Below, one piece after another: positions 1-10,792 of a stretch of 34,590 nt of DNA. Source of the DNA: Chara braunii (lineage: Eukaryota > Streptophyta > Charophyceae > Charales > Characeae); the NCBI GenBank assembly GCA_003427395.1, contig BFEA01000081.1, positions 3,647,206 to 3,681,795 of the forward strand. The letters are read 5' to 3'. Numbering within the stretch: the stretch's first letter is position 1; the number at the start of each line of letters is the position of its first letter. A program made the position numbers and the translations under genes. The notes below the pieces were generated by a model. It was not told the origin of the DNA. It saw only the letters and a program-made list of their open reading frames with translations, and did not search any database.

Positions 1-159
1 TGTGACTTTTGACACAACTCCTCACTTAAGTTAAGATGTGACTTTTGACTCAGAGGACATGTCTTTTGATCTGCTTTTCACGAATTGAACTCTGGCCAAG
101 TGGGCCCCATTATGCTGCGTTCGTCATTCAGTGTCTGAACGGGTAAAGGCCCTTTTACT
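1..159 (-). repeat. 3' LTR of the Ty3/gypsy element (possibly incomplete)
   Basis: This segment matches 7862-8029 closely. The first 86 bases are identical, and the rest differs by about six substitutions and a 9-bp indel. On the minus strand the right-hand copy starts TGTAAAAGG; here the first base is A instead of T. The window begins at base 1 of the match, so the LTR could extend further left. It contains an internal direct repeat (TGTGACTTTTGAC at 1-13 and 37-49). Confidence 0.75.
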
Positions 160-196
160 CTCGCCGGCCTAGTTTCGAAGTCCTCTGAGAAAACCT

Positions 197-715
197 TCAT
201 TTGTCTATGATACTTATCCTTCTTCTGACTCTTTCACAAGCAGATACAATATGAGGTGCAAACTCAATCAATTCTTCTCTTGTGAACCAGCGATCTTCAC
301 TTGGGTCCTGATATGCAAATCTTACTTTATATTGTCGCTGGGGTCTGCCTCTACGTCCAGTTTGAAGAGTACTTTCAGCGACAATCTTGTCTACATCGAA
401 TTTCTCATCCATAGTAGGAGGAATCGCCGATCTACGACTGGAAAATAACTCATTTGTCATGCAAGGTAAGAGCTTTGAAGCGTGAAACACTGGATATGTA
501 TGCAAATGTAGAGGAATCTCAATCGCGTAAAAAGGTTTATCCACGTCTCCAATCACATCTAGAACCTGCCAAGGTCCTCTGTAGGCTGGTAGCAGTTTTT
601 GGGATATGTTCTCTTCAGGAACGAACTCTTTAGACTTAACCCATACTAGATCACCTATAGCAAATTGAGAAGGTCTCCTGTGCTTGTTCGCCTATTCTAT
701 CATCTGATGTTGTGC
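197..715 (-). pseudogene. Integrase C-terminal domain and chromodomain-like tail
   Basis: The minus strand encodes an SH3-like integrase C-terminal segment containing GDLVWVKSKEF and YRGPWQVL, then the VFHASKLLPC motif typical of Ty3/gypsy integrase ends. A chromodomain-like module follows (VDKIV, QYKVRFAY, W, EELIEF). In this family the tail guides integration by binding chromatin marks, and the polyprotein ends at 197. The frame joins the integrase core through a frameshift near 700-720, and an in-frame TAG lies near 692. Domain identity is clear. Targeting specificity is inferred from the family. Confidence 0.85.
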
Positions 716-1695
716 CTTATGGTATTCTCCTTTACTTTCTCAATATCTTTCTGATATTGTATTGCAAATTCACTTGTTCCTAATGAAAGCTTATGCACTT
801 GATCCGGGTTCAGGCGATCGATAGGTCTGTGTGGACGCCATCCCAAATGTAACTCCATCGGAGTCTTGCACGTAGATAGGTGAACAGAGTTATTATAAGC
901 ACTAGTAACTTTGGTTAAATGCTCGTCCCAGTCAATCTGGTCGGGACCTATGTACATACGCAGTGTTTGCTGCAAAATCTTGTTCCTTTGCTCGGTTTGG
1001 CCATTTGTCTTAGGGTGTCGACCTGATGACATAGTCAACTTAGAGCCATAAACGTTCATCAGTTGCTGTCATTGTTCACTCGTGAACTGCAAATCTCTGT
1101 CACTTACAATCGTTAGGGGATGTCCATAATCTTTCACCCAGTGGTTAAAAAATTCCCGGATTACCAATTATGTTCTTGCTTCCGCTGACAATGCTACGAA
1201 GACCACATACTTACTAAACCTGTCAACAATGATCATAACTTGCATTTTTTCATTCCTGCTTTTTACCTTGGTGTCCATAAAGTCAATGGACACAGACTCT
1301 CCTGGACCTTTTGGGATTGCCAAAGGCCTCAATAGACCAAGGGGAAGTTGAGTAGTGCTCTTATTTCTTTGACACACTTGACAGCCCTGCACATAAGCGA
1401 TTCAGTCGGGTTTCATACGAGGCCAAGTGTAGGAATGCAAAAGGTTTGCATATGTTTTGTTCCACCCGAAATGGCCTGCGGTGTCATGGCATTCCCCCAA
1501 AATCAAACTTTTGATCTCTTCCACATTTGCAATACAAAGCCTATCATGCACATCAGTCTGCTCAAACAACAGTCCTTGTGTAATTTGATAATTAGGAAAC
1601 TCTTGTGGCGCTTCCTGCACACGTTTAAACATAGCGCCATAAACAGGATCAGTGGAATACACATTTCTAATCTTCTCCTGCACATCTGTGCCCAC
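700..1695 (-). pseudogene. Integrase zinc-binding and catalytic core (Ty3/gypsy)
   Basis: The zinc module has a His pair in ECHDTAGHFG and the CQVC pair with a stop between them, because the frame breaks near 1402. The catalytic core follows. SIDFMD carries the first Asp, IVSDRDLQFTSEQ the second, and SSGRHPKTNGQTEQ the Glu, so all three DDE positions survive. The domain normally inserts the cDNA into chromosomal DNA. Stops near 1166 and 1060 break the core into fragments, so no active protein can be made. It lies between RNase H and the chromodomain tail, as expected for Ty3/gypsy. Confidence 0.9.
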
Positions 1696-2115
1696 ATCTA
1701 AATATATTACAATAACACCGAAGAAATCAGATCTTCGACTTAGTGCATCGGCAACAACATTATACTTCCCCTTGACTGGCTTAAGTTCAAAATCATATTA
1801 GTCAATCTCAGCGGCCCACCTAGTCAACTTAGGCGTCATCCGGGCCTGCGTTTTAAGTTAGCGAAGTGCCTCATGATCTGAGTACACTTTGAAGTGTCGT
1901 CTTAGGAGATAGTGTCACCAGTGATCGAGAGTTTTCCGAAGAGCGAACAACTCTCTCTCATATGTAGAAGCGACGACCTTTTCACTAGGTAGCCGTCGGG
2001 ACATAAACTCAACAGACATGTATCTATTCCCATCGTCTTGTTGGAGTACAACGCTTATCTCGTACTGATTGGCGGTTGTAACGGCAAAGGGCAAAAAAGG
2101 ATCAACAACCTTCAA
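1696..2115 (-). pseudogene. RNase H domain with catalytic Asp codon missing
   Basis: This is the RNase H domain that removes the RNA template during reverse transcription. Recognisable parts are KVVDPFLPF, VLQQDDGNRY, FMSRRLPSEK, STYERELFALR (with the catalytic Glu) and, further on, KGKYNVVADALSRR. The usual first catalytic motif in this family is TTDAS or similar followed by QYG. Here it reads TTANQYE, so the Asp codon is absent, consistent with a 3-base deletion. A stop near 1857 interrupts the frame. The domain would be inactive even without the stop. Confidence 0.85.
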
Positions 2116-2168
2116 AACTGAATAATTAATTAGACATTTCTTTAGACGCTTGAACGAAGTCGTACAAT

Positions 2169-3197
2169 CTAAGTCTCACTTCTAGATGTCTTCTTCCTTA
2201 GCAATCTGCGAAGGGGTGCAACAATTATCGTGAAGTGTCTAACGAACTTCCGATAATAGTTGGCTAGCCCAAGGAACGACTGCAACTCAGTCAAAGTGCG
2301 GGGGTTAGACCAATCGTGAATTGCTGCAATCTTTGCGTCTTCCGGTTTGATCCCATCACCATTAAGCACATGCCCCAGATATAAAACCTGACGCTTAGCC
2401 CATTCACACTTCTTGGGGTTCAATTTCAACTTTGCCTCGCACAATTTATTTAGCATAAGTTGAAGGTGCTCACAATGCTCATTCAGATTCTTACTAAAAA
2501 TCAAAATATCATCGAGATAAACAACGACAAATTTATCAATTCACTCGCGGAAAAGCTCATTCATCGTTCTTTGGAAAGTTGCAGGGGCATTCGTAAGACC
2601 AAAGGGCAACACAATGAACTCATAGTGTTCATACCTTGTTCGAAAGACAGTCTTGTATTGGTCATCTGGTTCTACCTCAGTCTAATGGTAATCAGACTTC
2701 AAATCAATCTTAGTGAAGTACTTGCTACCCTGCACTCGATCCAACAAATCGTCTATTCTCGGGAGTGGTTCAACATTGTTAGCTGTTATATCATTCAATC
2801 GTCTATAATCTATGCACATGCGGACCCCGCAATCTTTCTTTGGCACAAATAGCACTGGCGCACCATAAGGCGAGGAGCTAGGTCTTATCCATCCCTTTTC
2901 CAACATTTTATCGAGCTGGGTCCGCAGTTCATCCAATTTTTTGGGTGACATTCTATATATAGGCCCCTTAGGAATCTGGCTTCCTGGTACAATATCAATG
3001 TGATGTTTGATTGGTCGTTCCACGACACCGCCTGGGGCCTCTGCCACATCTGCGAATTCTTTCAAGATCGTTTCAATTTCGGGAAACTTTGCCTCTTCTT
3101 TGACTTCTTCTTCCTTCACCGGGCGCACATATGCTACAAACACTTGATCATACAAATTATACTTTTTCACATGGCGGGCGAACGCGGAGGCACTCAT
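2169..3197 (-). pseudogene. Reverse transcriptase domain (Ty3/gypsy)
   Basis: The domain contains [52 protein letters not shown], the catalytic VVVYLDDILIFS and FLGLANYYRKF, in normal RT order. Two stops interrupt it: a TAG after SDYH (about 2681), where the family normally has Gln, and a TGA after ELFRE (about 2541), where the family normally has Trp. Both fit single transitions. It would copy element RNA into cDNA. The YLDD catalytic box itself is intact. The stretch just upstream has the [10 protein letters not shown] linker seen between protease and RT in related elements. Confidence 0.95.
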
Positions 3198-3299
3198 ACA
3201 ACAATGAGCTAAGCTGCTTTCGTTACCAGATTCATGGAACAGGCGGATTCTCTTCTTTCCACCCTGCGGACTAGGGAGCCAACACTCATGATCCCTTAA

Positions 3300-3660
3300 C
3301 TTTATATCCGCGTCTGCAGCTTACCCTAATCCATGCCTAAAAGAATGTCAAAAGGAAGATTATCTTCCACCAAGAGAGTCAGAGAGTGGAGAACGCGTTC
3401 CACCTTCCCCTCTGCTTCGAGCCGGAAGTATATCTGGACCCCTTCAACATATCTATCCATTACAGTTACAGTACTATTAGCTAGTTTACTTACTACGGGT
3501 TCATCTAACTATTTTACCTTAAGCCCGAGCCGCAGCTTTTGCAAACCCTTTTTACTTACATAGCTGCGCGTAGACCCGCTGTGAATCATACCTTCAACTC
3601 TTACTTTGTTTACTTCTAGATCTGCAATTATTAACTGTCCTTTTCATTTTTTCATCTCAG
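3300..3660 (-). pseudogene. Retropepsin-like protease, catalytic Asp replaced by His
   Basis: This region has the layout of a Ty3/gypsy aspartic protease, which cuts the Gag-Pol polyprotein. The active-site loop reads MIHSGSTRSYVSK near 3555-3590, where the family has Asp-Ser/Thr-Gly, so His replaces the catalytic Asp. The C-terminal DILLGMD motif is present near 3330, but the following codon is TAG where Trp is usual. Another stop lies between. Both changes predict loss of activity. The domain is assigned by position between the Gag zinc knuckle and RT and by these two motifs. Confidence 0.75.
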
Positions 3661-3870
3661 TCCAGGCTTGGCGACGAGCGACCAACTCATCACCCATGCC
3701 AGTGAGGGATCCATCTAGAGAGGTACACACACTTACTACCTCGGGACAGTTATCAGTTTCTGCCTGAGGAACCTTCGAATGGGAGGATGTCTTTCTGTTT
3801 ACATCCGAAGTTCCGGTAGAGGCAACTGAAACCTCTACTGGCTGTTCCCTTTTAGTTGTTTGTAATCTGG

Positions 3871-3912
3871 GCAAAAGGGAACGATGTGGTTGGGGTCACC
3901 ACATTTGAGGCA
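3871..3912 (-). other. CCHC zinc knuckle of Gag
   Basis: The minus-strand reading CLKCGDPNHIVPFC fits CX2CX4HX4C exactly. All four zinc ligands are intact in an otherwise decayed element. The Gag frame meets a stop about ten codons later, and the protease frame overlaps here in a different register, as often found at a gag-pol junction. Confidence 0.9.
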
Positions 3913-5976
3913 CTGATCTGCGACTTTCCTATCTTGCCAAATCTTCTCTGTAATCCCCAATTTCTTCCAGGGCTCCCATTCGGGCAGATCTGGATGGGGT
4001 GGATATTACTTATCCTAGTTATTATACCAAGTATTTCGTCCTCTACCCCAAGTGGAGTTGAAACCTCGGCCACCTTGCGAGGGACCATTGTCCCTTCCAC
4101 CCACGTAGTAGCTACCTTCGCCACCACCCCTTTGGGTATCGGGTCCTCTTCCACCACGCCCGCGGCCTTCTTTTCCTTAGCCTCCTCTTCCTCGGCCACG
4201 ACCTCTTCCTTGTCGCCCTCCCCCACGGGCTGGAACGGCCGCGTAGTCCCCCTCCTAAACTACCGAACCGTTGGGTCCTCCCTCCAGACCATAATCTATC
4301 TGGTCGTAAGAGAGAGTTTCGACACCTCCTTCTTCAAAGGTAAGAAGGAGATTGTCTTTCCCAGGTATGTTCCTTGAGATAGTGCGGTTCTGCCACTTTT
4401 TACCCGCTTGCAGATCTTTCCAGTAATGGCAGTGGTTAGCTTCGGCTAAGAAGACGGCATGATCTATAGCAATCTTACTGAATTTTTCATATGTCATCCC
4501 CTCCTCCTTGGTACGGGGATATAACTGAGTACGGAGAGGGTCGGGCAGTGTTCTAGCGAAGTTATTGAGAATTTGAGTAGGGTGAGTCCATGTTCAGCGC
4601 ATTGTAAAAGTTTATCCATTGTTGCTTTGAGTGCTAACGCACTCTTCTATTTCCGATCCGCAATGTTTAAGATTAACATTTCTGTTCGACGAGTCAGATT
4701 ATCTTCAAATCTTTCTCTGATAGCTTTGAAGAAATATTCAATTCTCGTTTGCTGTGAGTATTCGATTATGGTCTGACAATTAGCTTCTTTTTGCAACGAT
4801 ATGGCGAAACTCATTGCATCGCCGAGCATACACGAAGTGACCATTAAGACTCTGTCTCAATACGGGATGCGCTCTCCGTACACATACGACTATACGGCAA
4901 CAATCCAATGTAGAACACTCTCCTCTTTTTTGCCGGTGTAGGTCCACGACACTTTAACTTTAATTTTTCTTATCTCCCCACTGTCTTCCCGCAACACTCC
5001 CTTTCCTTTCTTGTCACCATCTCCCCCATCTCCGTCTCCATCTCCTCCTCCTCCTCCGCTACCACGAATTATCTTTTCAATCACGACGGAAGTAAAGGTT
5101 TGGTTGATGTGATTGTCTAATTTTTCAATATATGACTGTATATGCTGATCAACATCTTTGGCGGACTTTTGCAGGAAAGTGTTCCAGACTCCCTCAAATT
5201 CATATTGGTGGGTTGCAACTTTCTGCAAAGTTTTGTTCATCGCTGCTAACTCTTGTTTTGTATGGAGGACTGTTTCTGTCAAAAGGGTCAAATTTTCTTC
5301 TGTTGCAGTTTGTTTTTCTTTCTAGTCTTGTAGCTCTTTTTGCAGCCTCGCACCCTCTGCTTGCAACCTTTTCCTTTCGTCAAGCTTTTGCCGCTTCGCT
5401 GCTAACATTTTAATATGCAGTTCCGCACATTTTTCCTCCAGCAAGAGTTCTTTTTCCCTTTGGTCTTTAATGGATGCCAGTTTCGCAACGAACGTATCTC
5501 TTTCCTCCTCCGTCTCTTCAATTCGATAGCTGGAATATGCATATTGATCATACCAATCCAATGGTTTAACTTGAAGTCCTCCACCTGTCTGGCTACTTTA
5601 CCCCCTGTCTGTCTGTCGCCGGATGAGCCTGTCATCAGCAGGTTCATCTTCTTCTTCTATAATTTGTAGTTCTTCCTTCAGTTCCTTTTCTAACTTTTCT
5701 TTCATTTCCGTTTTCATTCTTTCTTCCTCCATCTGTACTTTCTTCTTTATTTCTTCTTTTTTCTGTCTCTTTCTTTCTTCTTTCTCTTTCTTCTTTCCCT
5801 TTCTTCTTTTCGGTCTGCCGACGTTCTACTTCAGCCTGTTCTGCAGCCGAGGGCCCTGGCTTCACTGTGCCAGATCTCATCATCATCCGGGAAGTGCATG
5901 TCCTCCCGAAGCTCAAAGGAAAGAAGACTTTGAATAATGGGCCCAACAAAACTGAAAGGGCCATCAACCCTTTCAT
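3871..5976 (-). pseudogene. Gag: coiled-coil N-terminus, capsid, CCHC zinc knuckle
   Basis: Leftward, the first part (5976-5644) is very rich in Lys, Glu and Arg, followed by a heptad-like charged region (5561-5322) and a further helical region (5291-5100). Then come a Gly-Asp spacer near 5030-5065 and a capsid-like segment (about 4985-4255) with VLHWIVAV, MLGDAMSFA and IRERFED, as in Ty3/gypsy Gag proteins. The nucleocapsid knuckle CLKCGDPNHIVPFC (CX2CX4HX4C) is at 3871-3912. Several stops and frameshifts break it. Gag would form the virus-like particle and bind element RNA. The ORF into protease runs in another frame, starting at the knuckle. Confidence 0.8.
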
Positions 5977-7774
5977 AGGTTAATCGTCCATGATGGAACA
6001 TAACACAAGTACCCCTCCACTGGTCCCACCAGGTAAAACCACCACTGGTTATGCCTTGTCTAAGCTAGCGTGGATGAGATTCTGCTCTGTTTTTTTTTTT
6101 TTTTTAACTCTGGATATCGATGATTCAGGAATAACGAATTTGAGAACTTCTATAACTTCAATATACAATAAGATTTTTTTTTTCTTTGCTTGCTGTTTGT
6201 CTTCAACTTCAGTACATCTGGATTTGTACTTACACTTTGTCTGGTTATATCTTGTTTTGTTTTCCTTTCTTTTATCTTTATTATCACTAATAAGTCTGAC
6301 CTTCTGTGCAGAGATGGAGTGAAGTTCTTTCGAAGTCAGATGCGCTGGATAGTACTTCAGTACGGATCAAATTTGTCCAGATCACTTATGCCTTAGGCTC
6401 ACTTTGCATCTGACGTGGCGGTCTGCCACAACATCTCGTACTACTCCATTCCAGCGCAGACGTCAGACCACATGTCAAGAAGATGGGACCAGATGACTCT
6501 AGCAAGACCCACTCTACTACCCTGACTTTATGACCAGACTGGATCCCAGGTGACTCGGCCAGACAGCAGCAGCAGTGACCACCAGAGAGGTAGGGGGCGA
6601 TATAGGTACTCGACACACACTCAACATGCATCTAGGTAAGGGGTAAGAAGTTCTTCTCTCTTCTAAAGTCGTCGATGAAGTCTCCTTGATTGCTCCACGC
6701 TCCACGCTCCACATGCAGGTAAGATCTCCTCCTTAGCCCCTTCCTCTTCGACTTACTTCCCCCTCCTAATCCCAACCACTTCTCTTCTCACACTTCCACC
6801 ATAGATAGCATCTTCAAGCCAGCATATCCTTCTCGCCGACCTTTCTCATGCCACCACATTAGTGAGCGTAACAAGTTCTGCTCCGATAGCAAATTGCAAG
6901 GAACCTGACTGTGTTACACATCGCATGCTTAGATGTCATCACGCAGATAAAGAAGCTTCACACAAAGCGAAGTCGAAATGAGATGAGTACCAGATAGCGC
7001 AGCTCATATTAGCAAAATCACATTATATAAAGAGTATCTTGAGTTCAAGAGTTCAGCGCCAACAGATCACAAGTCTCCTTCAATCAATCGCCAACATAGG
7101 GCCTGGCTCAGCCAGCGTGTGCCCCAGATCACAGGTATGGCGCCAGCAGGTAAGTATCTACCATATCCAACTTAGGAACCTGTCCTCCCTCTCTCTTCTC
7201 TCTCAAGATCTCTGTTCTGATTCTCTCGACTCATCATGCATGCACACTCCCTACTTACGAGAATCTACTCTGAATGCTACTCACTGATATCCTACCACTA
7301 ACCCTTCTACTACTAATAAAGCTGGCGCAGCTATGGCTTCCTCTGCTAGCTAGCGCCCTTCCCTGCACTCTAGCGCACAAGTGCCACAACACTTTCACGC
7401 ATCAATGCCAATGGGAATCTATCGTGTAAGGAGGCTAGCTTGGTCTCTTATAGTGCTGGTCTCCCTTCGTGAGGGCTGAATCATTCTTCCTTGGATCTTT
7501 TCCTTGTCCCAGACCACTGCAAAATGTGTCCCAGTACCATTCCCTCAGGGTCTGCTGCTGGCCTGAATTTCGGACTTCTAGACTGCATCTAGACTCCCTC
7601 TTTGACTTGGATCTAGACAGTGACTTTATCTCTTTGACTTCTTTATGAACAGACACATCTACTGCACGAACAAACACATTTACTGCCCGAACAGACATGA
7701 CTTGCACAACCCCCTGGACGAACAGACGTGACTCTCACAATTGAATGTTGCATTTGTTCGTCCTGGGGCACGAC
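5977..7774 (-). other. Long leader of the Ty3/gypsy element, no supported gene
   Basis: About 1.8 kb separates the 5' LTR from recognisable Gag. It has poly(T) runs near 6092-6108 and 6174-6183 and short open frames only. Near 7640-7720 the plus strand has short repeats of a CGAACARACA type, giving the minus-strand pattern VRAVxV. Long leaders are common in plant Ty3/gypsy elements. It could also hide an intron, a lost extra ORF or a nested insertion. Confidence 0.5.
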
Positions 7775-8029
7775 TGTGACTTTTGACACAACTCCTCACT
7801 TAAGTTAAGATGTGACTTTTGACTCAGAGGACATGTCTTTTGATCTGCTTTTCACGAATTNTGTGACTTTTGACACAACTCCTCACTTAAGTTAAGATGT
7901 GACTTTTGACTCAGAGGACATGTCTTTTGATCTGCTTTTCACGAATTGAACTCTGGTTAAGTGGGCCCCATTATGCTGCGTTCATCATTCAGGGTCTGAA
8001 GACTCTGAATGGGTAAAGGTCCTTTTACA
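7775..8029 (-). repeat. 5' LTR of the Ty3/gypsy element, with a duplicated contig end
   Basis: The complete copy is 7862-8029 (168 bp), starting TGTAAAAGG on the minus strand and ending GTCACA, which is the TG...CA form. Bases 7775-7860 repeat the first 86 plus-strand bases exactly and are separated by one N at 7861. This is best read as the same LTR sequence counted twice at a scaffold join. Confidence 0.75.
7861..7861. other. Assembly join (single N) between identical 86-bp ends
   Basis: The 86 bases on the left (7775-7860) equal the 86 bases on the right (7862-7947) and also bases 1-86. Identical fixed-length contig ends are typical of assembly-graph overlaps at a repeat. Confidence 0.85.
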
Positions 8030-9493
8030 GCCAAAAAAAAATGAAAAATCGCCAAAGATGGCGGTGTAAAAAATGTGCTCGCCCACTCAATAATTCCAAT
8101 CTCGTTTTATTTTTTCTAATTTTTATTATTATTATTTAGTTTTCGTATTTGATTTTTATTTCAAATTTGGTAAGGAATTTGGACGTAACGTTGAGGCAAA
8201 TGTTGTTTTAGTTTATTCTTTTGCATAACATATATTTTTTCAGAGTTTTTGGAAATCGTTTTTTTTTTTTTTTTTTTTTTTTTTTTTGGGTTCGCGCTCG
8301 GCCGAATGACTGAACGGCCGAACGCGTCGAGATGGGGTGTCGAACGTTCGGGCGTTAGGGTTGCCGGCCATTCCGAACGCCGGCAACCCTGCCGTGCATA
8401 GCCAAAAAAAAAAAAAACACAAAAACAAAATATAGAGACCGGGGACTTTGGGAGCACTGCTGCCTAAAAAAAAGCAGGCGGAGCCGGCCAATTTAGTACA
8501 CAAAAAAATACATCACCGGTTAACCTTCATGCGAAAAACATAGAGAAGCCTTTTGAATGCGAGGCTCGATGCCTCGAAGAGCCCTACTGGGCCTTGTTTA
8601 CAGCAATATTGGCCGCCCTAAGTGAAGGCAGTCCTGACCAAGGACGAGAGGCCTATTTTGGGCTTACCACGCAACCGGGAAATTTAGGCAGTTGCGCAAC
8701 GCCAGTTGGTTGAAAGAACCCAGACCCTGCTTGCCTTTCTCAAATGTTTCTGAGGCAGACCCTGGGCTAGACACGGGGCATGGACTGTGCACAGGCCACC
8801 AGCAGTTGGACACGGGTAACCACCCCAGGCCCTGTGTCTGATTCGCCTAGACCGGGGCTCAGCCACTTGTGGCCTACCAAAAGCTTCTGGGCGAGGGGCC
8901 CAACACAACCAGACAGCATACATCAGGCAGGCCATTTCCATATAGGAAAGTGCCTGCCCCCGCATTCAGCATTCGGGTACTTGTTACATGTTGCGCAAGC
9001 GCTGCTGCGCTACTGGCAAGCAAGTGCCCACACGCTCACAGGCGAGCATGGTATACACAGGCAGCCATAGTCGAGCTGGCCTGCGAGGTGTTGGATGGGC
9101 CACATGATGGTCCTTGGGTGCATGTGGCATCTGTGTGGGGGATCGAGGTTGTGAGTGATGCGAGAAACATACCTGGTGCTTGAGGCGAACGACATTGGCA
9201 GAGATCTGCTCGTACTTTGGGGAGCGATTGACGTCACCAACGCCATTGTAGATAGGTTAGATATGATCTGCCATTTGTAGTTGGGCGCAGAGCGCCAGAT
9301 AGGAAATCGACATTGGATATTTGTTGATGATGATGAGACTATTCCAACATTGTCACTTGGGAGCTTTTGTTGTGCTCTTATTTAGTGGAACTCGAGTTGC
9401 AATTCTGCTTTTGGTTCGAGGTCACGACTATCTGGTTTCATGTGTGTGATGCTGCTTGGTTTCTGGAACTCGCTATCGCTCATTTTCCTTGCA
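8030..9493. other. Intergenic repeat sequence, probable 5' LTR of the second element at its right end
   Basis: There is no supported coding sequence. A poly(T)...hairpin...poly(A) fold-back lies at 8261-8416. A primer binding site starts at 9497, so an LTR should end at CA (9492-9493). Its left end cannot be placed because no second LTR copy is present in the window. Confidence 0.5.
8261..8416. repeat. Fold-back structure: T-tract, hairpins, A-tract
   Basis: A T run of about 27 bases (8261-8287) and an A run of 14 (8403-8416) are complementary and face each other. Between them are the palindrome CGAACGTTCG (8341-8350) and a perfect 11-bp inverted repeat, AGGGTTGCCGG (8357-8367) with CCGGCAACCCT (8380-8390). 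Confidence 0.7.
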
Positions 9494-9496
9494 TTT

Positions 9497-9507
9497 TGGT
9501 ATCAGAG
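9497..9507 (+). promoter_or_regulatory. Primer binding site, initiator tRNA-Met type
   Basis: TGGTATCAGAG matches the complement of the 3' end of initiator tRNA-Met, the usual primer of plant LTR retrotransposons. It lies three bases after a CA that would end the 5' LTR. Confidence 0.8.
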
Positions 9508-10792
9508 TTGTGGTACATTGTGCTAATCTGGCGCTTGTCTTTTGCCTATGCGGTACATGCATGCGGTCTATTGGGTGAGTGGCTGTAGGGAGTGTGTAGT
9601 GAGGAGGGCGAAGGCAAGCAGGCGACCTAGGCGGAGAGGGGTATCGCCAGGAAGGCTACGAGGTGATTATGGGTGTTTCGCAATGTGATGAAAACTATTT
9701 GATGTGCAATTGATGCTGAGGTGAACGGCGGTATAATGCTGGTTGTGCCGAAGCAATGATTGGTCATCACAATCGGCGTCAGGTCATCTGGTCAGAATAT
9801 CTGTGGTTGGGGCCATCTATTTTGAGGTACGTTGCTCTTAAGCTTATCTACCCTCTTCGACACTTCTTACCGTGAGGATGTGTGTTCTGTCTTGAGAACC
9901 CTCTCATGTGAGGAGTCGAGTGCGTTCAACCTTGAGAGTCGACATTTTTCACGTGGAGCATCTGGAAGGAGAGGGCGAAGTTATCTGAAGGGCCCTGGAC
10001 GAAGCACTGGGTCACGGCCACAATGCCAACCCACCAGGAGTAGAGCACGCATGCGTTGTTGCTTTGCCCTTTGTCTACCTACTGCGCTGTAGATGGGTTA
10101 TGAGGGGCAGGCCAACCCTACAGGGGACACGAGTATCGGACGTCTATAAATAAGTAGGTTACCTTCCATTGGTTGTGATCGTCGTCCTGTCTGCAACGTT
10201 AAATAATTCCTGAGGACTTCGGGGGCCGTCCATAAGCGCCTCGTGATCAGCCAATCGGTCGGTGTAAGGATCGCTGCGCGCGAGGGTAAACATGGTGTAG
10301 GGCTGGCCAACTCAACATTGACTTGGGGCACAAGGGTGGGCCGTGTGCACACCTTTAGACACACACGCTATGTGGATTGCTCAGGGATACTGACGTCAAG
10401 CGACAATCAAGAAGAACTGAGGGAGGGGTAGATTCCAGGTGATAAGTTCGGGAATAATCCCACTCTGCCAACAACCATCCAAACGATTCTGTTTTTATTT
10501 TTGATTAGTTAGATGTACAACCATTAACATCTGATAGACAGCATAGGTAGAACAATTTCTGCTCATTTGCTTTCTGTTTGTGGACTAGTTAAGGATAATA
10601 GTTTCGTTTGTAGGAATCCGGACTTACCTGTTGGACACAAATGTGTATACTCTGACATTGCCACCGTTTGATCGGTCTGAGCATTACTCTACGGTAGACA
10701 ACTTAGTCAAACACTGCATAGTTCTGTAGCTTATGAGCGACAGGGAGAATCCTCACCGGGGTGATAGGATCCTGTGATCGGCAAGGCGCCCG
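9508..10792 (+). other. Leader of the second LTR element, no supported gene
   Basis: The stretch has only short open frames with no recognisable domain. It sits between the primer binding site and Gag, so it is read as an untranslated leader or a decayed upstream region. Confidence 0.45.

Larger units (their letters stand above)
1..8029 (-). mobile_element. Ty3/gypsy LTR retrotransposon, chromovirus-like, full length but decayed
   Basis: Reading leftward, the order is LTR, leader, gag with zinc knuckle, protease, reverse transcriptase, RNase H, integrase, chromodomain-like tail, LTR. Integrase after RNase H is the Ty3/gypsy order. Every domain is recognisable, but the pol region is cut by at least six stops and several frameshifts, and key residues of protease and RNase H are changed, so this copy cannot be autonomous. 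The two LTR copies differ by about six substitutions and a 9-bp tandem duplication, so the insertion is not recent. I found no convincing primer binding site next to 7775 and no good polypurine tract next to 159, so the inner LTR limits are uncertain. No target-site duplication can be tested because the window starts inside the element. Confidence 0.9.

Noticed and set aside
7739-7774. Primer binding site directly inside the 5' LTR of the first element
   Set aside because: The minus-strand sequence GTCGTGCCCCAGG does not match the tRNA 3' ends usually used; the LTR may be longer than the visible repeat.
9413-9424. tRNA B-box-like GGTTCGAGGTC
   Set aside because: No matching A box or cloverleaf around it, and it lies inside the probable LTR.
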